From contig NZ_NXGI01000056.1 in assembly GCF_002993025.1 (NCBI RefSeq), forward strand, positions 62,001 to 126,000: 64,000 nt of DNA, written 5' to 3'. The notes beneath the pieces were generated by a model. That model was not told the origin of the DNA. It saw only the letters and a program-made list of their open reading frames with translations, and ran no database searches. Shown piece after piece: positions 61,599 to 64,000 of this stretch (position 1 is the first letter of the stretch; each line of letters opens with the position of its first letter). The position numbers and the translations under genes were made by a program. This DNA is from Arcobacter cryaerophilus gv. crypticus. Lineage in GTDB: Bacteria > Campylobacterota > Campylobacteria > Campylobacterales > Arcobacteraceae.

Positions 61599-62660
61599 TT
61601 GTTTTATTGGCTCTACAGACATTTAGAAATAAACATTTTTCAATATATTTCAGTTCGTGCAGGAATTAGCTTCTTTTTAGCTTTCGTTTTTACAATGTAT
61701 TTAATGCCAAAATTTATAAGTTGGGCAAAAAACAAAAAAGCTTCACAACCTATATATGAGTTAGCACCACAATCACATCAGGCAAAAGCTGGAACTCCTA
61801 CAATGGGAGGAGTTGTTTTTATATTTTCTACAATTATTGCAACAATTCTAACAGCAAAATTAAACAATTTTTATATTGTTGGCGGGCTTTTAACACTTGC
61901 TTTATTTTCACTAATTGGTATAAAAGATGATTTATCAAAAATTCTAAAAGCAAAAAATAGTGCAGGGCTTAGCGCAAGAATGAAACTTCTTTTACAGTTT
62001 GTAAGTGCAGGATTTGTTGTAGCACTACTATTTTATCTTGGACATACAAGTGATTTATACATACCATTTTACAAATTTCCTATATTTGAAATGGGAATTT
62101 TAGCTATTATTTTTTGGATGTTTATAATTGTTGGATCATCAAATGCAGTAAATCTAACAGATGGACTTGATGGTTTAGCAACTGTTCCATCAATTTTAGC
62201 ATTTTCAACTTTATCAATTTTGGTTTATGTTGTTGGTCATATTGGTTTTGCGAACTATTTATTAATGCCAAGTATTAGTATAGCTGGAGAATTAGCAATT
62301 ATGGGAGCTGCAATTATAGGTGCTTTGATTGGATTTTTATGGTTTAATGCTTATCCTGCTGAAGTTTTTATGGGAGATAGTGGTTCTTTACCTTTGGGTG
62401 CATTTATGGGATATTTAGCAATTGTTGCAAAATCTGAGATTTTACTTATAGCTATTGGATTTATTTTTGTTTTAGAGACAGTTTCAGTTATGCTACAAGT
62501 TGGTTCATATAAATTAAGACAAAAAAGAGTTTTTTTAATGGCGCCTATTCATCACCATTTTGAACAAAAAGGTTGGAAAGAAAATAAAATAATTGTGCGA
62601 TTTTGGATAATATCTTTTATGGCAAATCTTGTTGCACTATTAAGTTTAAAGTTGAGATAA
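61599..62660 (+). CDS. mraY: Phospho-N-acetylmuramoyl-pentapeptide transferase
   Basis: 353 aa, ten membrane helices, TTG start after AAGG. It makes lipid I. Motifs: [20 protein letters not shown] with the catalytic aspartates, [33 protein letters not shown] and [12 protein letters not shown]. It is followed 2 nt later by murD. Confidence 0.97.
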   Translation: MFYWLYRHLEINIFQYISVRAGISFFLAFVFTMYLMPKFISWAKNKKASQPIYELAPQSHQAKAGTPTMGGVVFIFSTIIATILTAKLNNFYIVGGLLTLALFSLIGIKDDLSKILKAKNSAGLSARMKLLLQFVSAGFVVALLFYLGHTSDLYIPFYKFPIFEMGILAIIFWMFIIVGSSNAVNLTDGLDGLATVPSILAFSTLSILVYVVGHIGFANYLLMPSISIAGELAIMGAAIIGALIGFLWFNAYPAEVFMGDSGSLPLGAFMGYLAIVAKSEILLIAIGFIFVLETVSVMLQVGSYKLRQKRVFLMAPIHHHFEQKGWKENKIIVRFWIISFMANLVALLSLKLR

Positions 62661-62662
62661 AA

Positions 62663-63823
62663 ATGCAAAATTTAAGAATTTTAGGAAAAGGGAAAACAGC
62701 ACTTGCTTTGAAAAAGAGATTTCCAAATGCTGATTTATATGATGACAATGACTTTGAAATTTTCGATAAAGATTCAAATGATTTAACTATTGTAAGCCCT
62801 GGAATGCCACCACATAATAAACTTGTTCTTGCTTCAAAAAATATTATTAGTGATTATGACCTATTTTATAATGAAATGCCTTTTACTATTTGGATTAGTG
62901 GAACAAATGGTAAAACTACAACAACTCAAATGTGCCAGTATTTACTTGAAAAATTTGATTCTTGTTATGGTGGAAATATTGGTGTTCCTTTGAGCGGATT
63001 AAATAAAGATAAAAAAATCTGGATACTTGAAACATCTTCATTTACACTTCACTATACAAAAAAAGCAAAACCAAATATCTATATTCTTTTACCAATAACT
63101 GAAGACCATATTACTTGGCATGGAAGTTTTGATGAATATAAAAAAGCAAAATTAAAACCTTTAGAACTTATGAGTGAAACTGATATCGCTATTATTCCAG
63201 CTCTATACAAAGATTTTAAAACATCTGCTCATGTAATAACTTACGATACAAGTGATGATTTATGTAATTATTTTAAAATTGATAAAACTAAAATAAAGTT
63301 CAATGAACCATTTTTACTAGATGCTATAATGGCAATTATTTCAAGAAAGATAATATTCGATGATGTGGATTATGATTTAATAAACTCATATAAAATTGAT
63401 AAACACAAAGTTGAAGAGTTTAGAGATAGTAAAAATAGATTATGGATTGATGATAGTAAAGCAACAAATTATGATGCAACAATAAATGCATTAGTTCCAT
63501 ATAAAGATAAAAATATACATATTATTATTGGTGGAGATGATAAGGGTGCAAGCTTAAAACCTCTTTTTGAAAATATAAAAGATTTTGATATTGTTATTTA
63601 TGCAATAGGAAGTAATACTCAAAGAGTTTTAAATTACTGTGAAGAGTTTAGAATATCTTGTGTAAAGTGTGAATATTTAGAAGAAGCAGTTAAAAATATA
63701 GATAAAAATCTAAAAGAAAATAGTATAGGAATACTTTCCCCCGCAGCAGCTTCTCTTGACCAATTCAAATCCTATGCTCATAGAGGCGATGAATTTAAGA
63801 AGTTTGTGAGTAATTTAAGTTAA
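62663..63823 (+). CDS. murD: UDP-N-acetylmuramoylalanine-D-glutamate ligase
   Basis: 386 aa from ATG 62663, 2 nt after mraY; the open frame reaches back to 62603 inside mraY without a ribosome site. It starts MQNLRILGKGKTALALKK. P-loop WISGTNGKTTTTQMCQYL, LETSSFTLHYT, ITEDHITWHGSFDEYKKAK and DDSKATNYDATINAL. Slightly short for MurD (~440 aa), as in Campylobacter. Adds D-Glu in peptidoglycan precursor synthesis. Confidence 0.94.
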   Translation: MQNLRILGKGKTALALKKRFPNADLYDDNDFEIFDKDSNDLTIVSPGMPPHNKLVLASKNIISDYDLFYNEMPFTIWISGTNGKTTTTQMCQYLLEKFDSCYGGNIGVPLSGLNKDKKIWILETSSFTLHYTKKAKPNIYILLPITEDHITWHGSFDEYKKAKLKPLELMSETDIAIIPALYKDFKTSAHVITYDTSDDLCNYFKIDKTKIKFNEPFLLDAIMAIISRKIIFDDVDYDLINSYKIDKHKVEEFRDSKNRLWIDDSKATNYDATINALVPYKDKNIHIIIGGDDKGASLKPLFENIKDFDIVIYAIGSNTQRVLNYCEEFRISCVKCEYLEEAVKNIDKNLKENSIGILSPAAASLDQFKSYAHRGDEFKKFVSNLS

Positions 63824-63865
63824 TATTAATAAATTTGACTGTATAATCTCACTCCAATTTGAAGT

Positions 63866-63941
63866 GGCTCGATAGCTCAGTCGGTAGAGCAAAGGATTGA
63901 AAATCCTTGTGTCGACAGTTCGATTCTGTCTCGAGCCACCA
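63866..63941 (+). tRNA. tRNA-Phe (GAA)
   Basis: Acceptor GGCTCGA (63866-63872) pairs with TCGAGCC (63931-63937), followed by an encoded ACCA. D arm with GCTC...GAGC, anticodon stem AAGGA/TCCTT around loop TTGAAAA with anticodon GAA, and T loop GTTCGATTC. -10 TATAAT at 63842-63847. Confidence 0.97.
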
Positions 63942-63957
63942 TTTTGATTTTATGGAT

Positions 63958-64000
63958 GCTGGTGTAGCTCAGTTGGCTAGAGCAGCTGATTTGTAATCAG
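63958..64000 (+). tRNA. tRNA-Thr (TGT), 5' part, cut by the window end
   Basis: Acceptor GCTGGTG (63958-63964), D arm GCTC...GAGC, anticodon stem GCTGA with loop TTTGTAA, anticodon TGT. The T arm and 3' acceptor lie beyond the window. It is the second gene of a tRNA cluster, 16 nt after tRNA-Phe. Confidence 0.93.

Overview
The window is AT-rich, densely coded chromosome from a member of the Campylobacterota, almost certainly an Aliarcobacter/Arcobacter close to A. butzleri. The best single clue is the gene at 16332-17135. Its product matches the structurally studied Arcobacter sodium channel NavAb nearly residue for residue, with S4 arginines at 99/102/105/108 and the selectivity filter TLESWS at 175-180. 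A Campylobacter-type major outer membrane porin, a DUF2018 protein, a DUF6394 protein and the gene orders leuS-lptE-folC and gpmI/mraY/murD agree with this. TTG and GTG starts preceded by AAGGA are common.

Layout. 1-20130 is mostly core: the 5' part of metE, trmD-rplS, DedA, a PLP aminotransferase divergent from an AraC regulator with a Nudix gene, ridA, a split ThrE-type exporter, a D-cysteine desulfhydrase-like enzyme, exbBD, an aldehyde dehydrogenase, mntP, a UspA protein with a SulP transporter, trpS, the Nav channel, an AI-2E-type permease, a methyltransferase, hisG and coaX. 20131-23953 is an accessory island between coaX and the porin gene. 23954-37985 returns to core genes: porin, aroK-hisD-DUF2018-polyprenyl synthase-hemA-proS, mscS, a CCA/poly(A) nucleotidyltransferase, lnt, and yajC-secD-secF with a small membrane ORF. 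37978-51121 holds motAB, DUF6394, leuS, lptE, folC, a helicase with a decayed TOTE-type primase domain, a periplasmic rhodanese and mfd. 51159-52787 is a small accessory patch with hipA-hipB and a GNAT fragment. The window ends with tamA-tamB, a PBP1A, an orphan ABC ATPase, gpmI, mraY, murD, tRNA-Phe and the start of tRNA-Thr.

The accessory island is the most unusual part. It carries three toxin-antitoxin modules that share one copied promoter block: a truncated PemK/MazF toxin, a RelE-like toxin broken by an in-frame TAG, and an intact VapBC. VapBC is bracketed by two 243-bp direct repeats differing at about four positions. Each repeat is transcribed from a diverged but near-consensus promoter (TTGACA-17 bp-TATAAT or TACAAT). 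Each contains a terminator-like attenuator hairpin, a 20-codon hydrophobic micro-ORF with a good ribosome site, and end-to-end complementarities. This resembles a type I toxin mRNA (Ibs, AapA or Hok style) and is my best candidate for an undescribed system. Farther on are a possible nuclease-toxin gene with a strong antisense promoter at its 3' end, a 23-bp tandem repeat and a cluster of GTGGGA-type palindromes.

The same palindrome family has entered the coding sequence of shikimate kinase (aroK) as a 159-bp in-frame insert carrying four palindromes, comparable in kind to Rickettsia palindromic elements. A second pattern links three separated amino-acid-related genes (metE, the PLP aminotransferase and trpS). 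Each has a leader element GGTTYCC...AAAAGG directly before the start, able to form alternative stems; in two of them one stem buries the ribosome site. All assignments come from reading the sequence; no database search was run.
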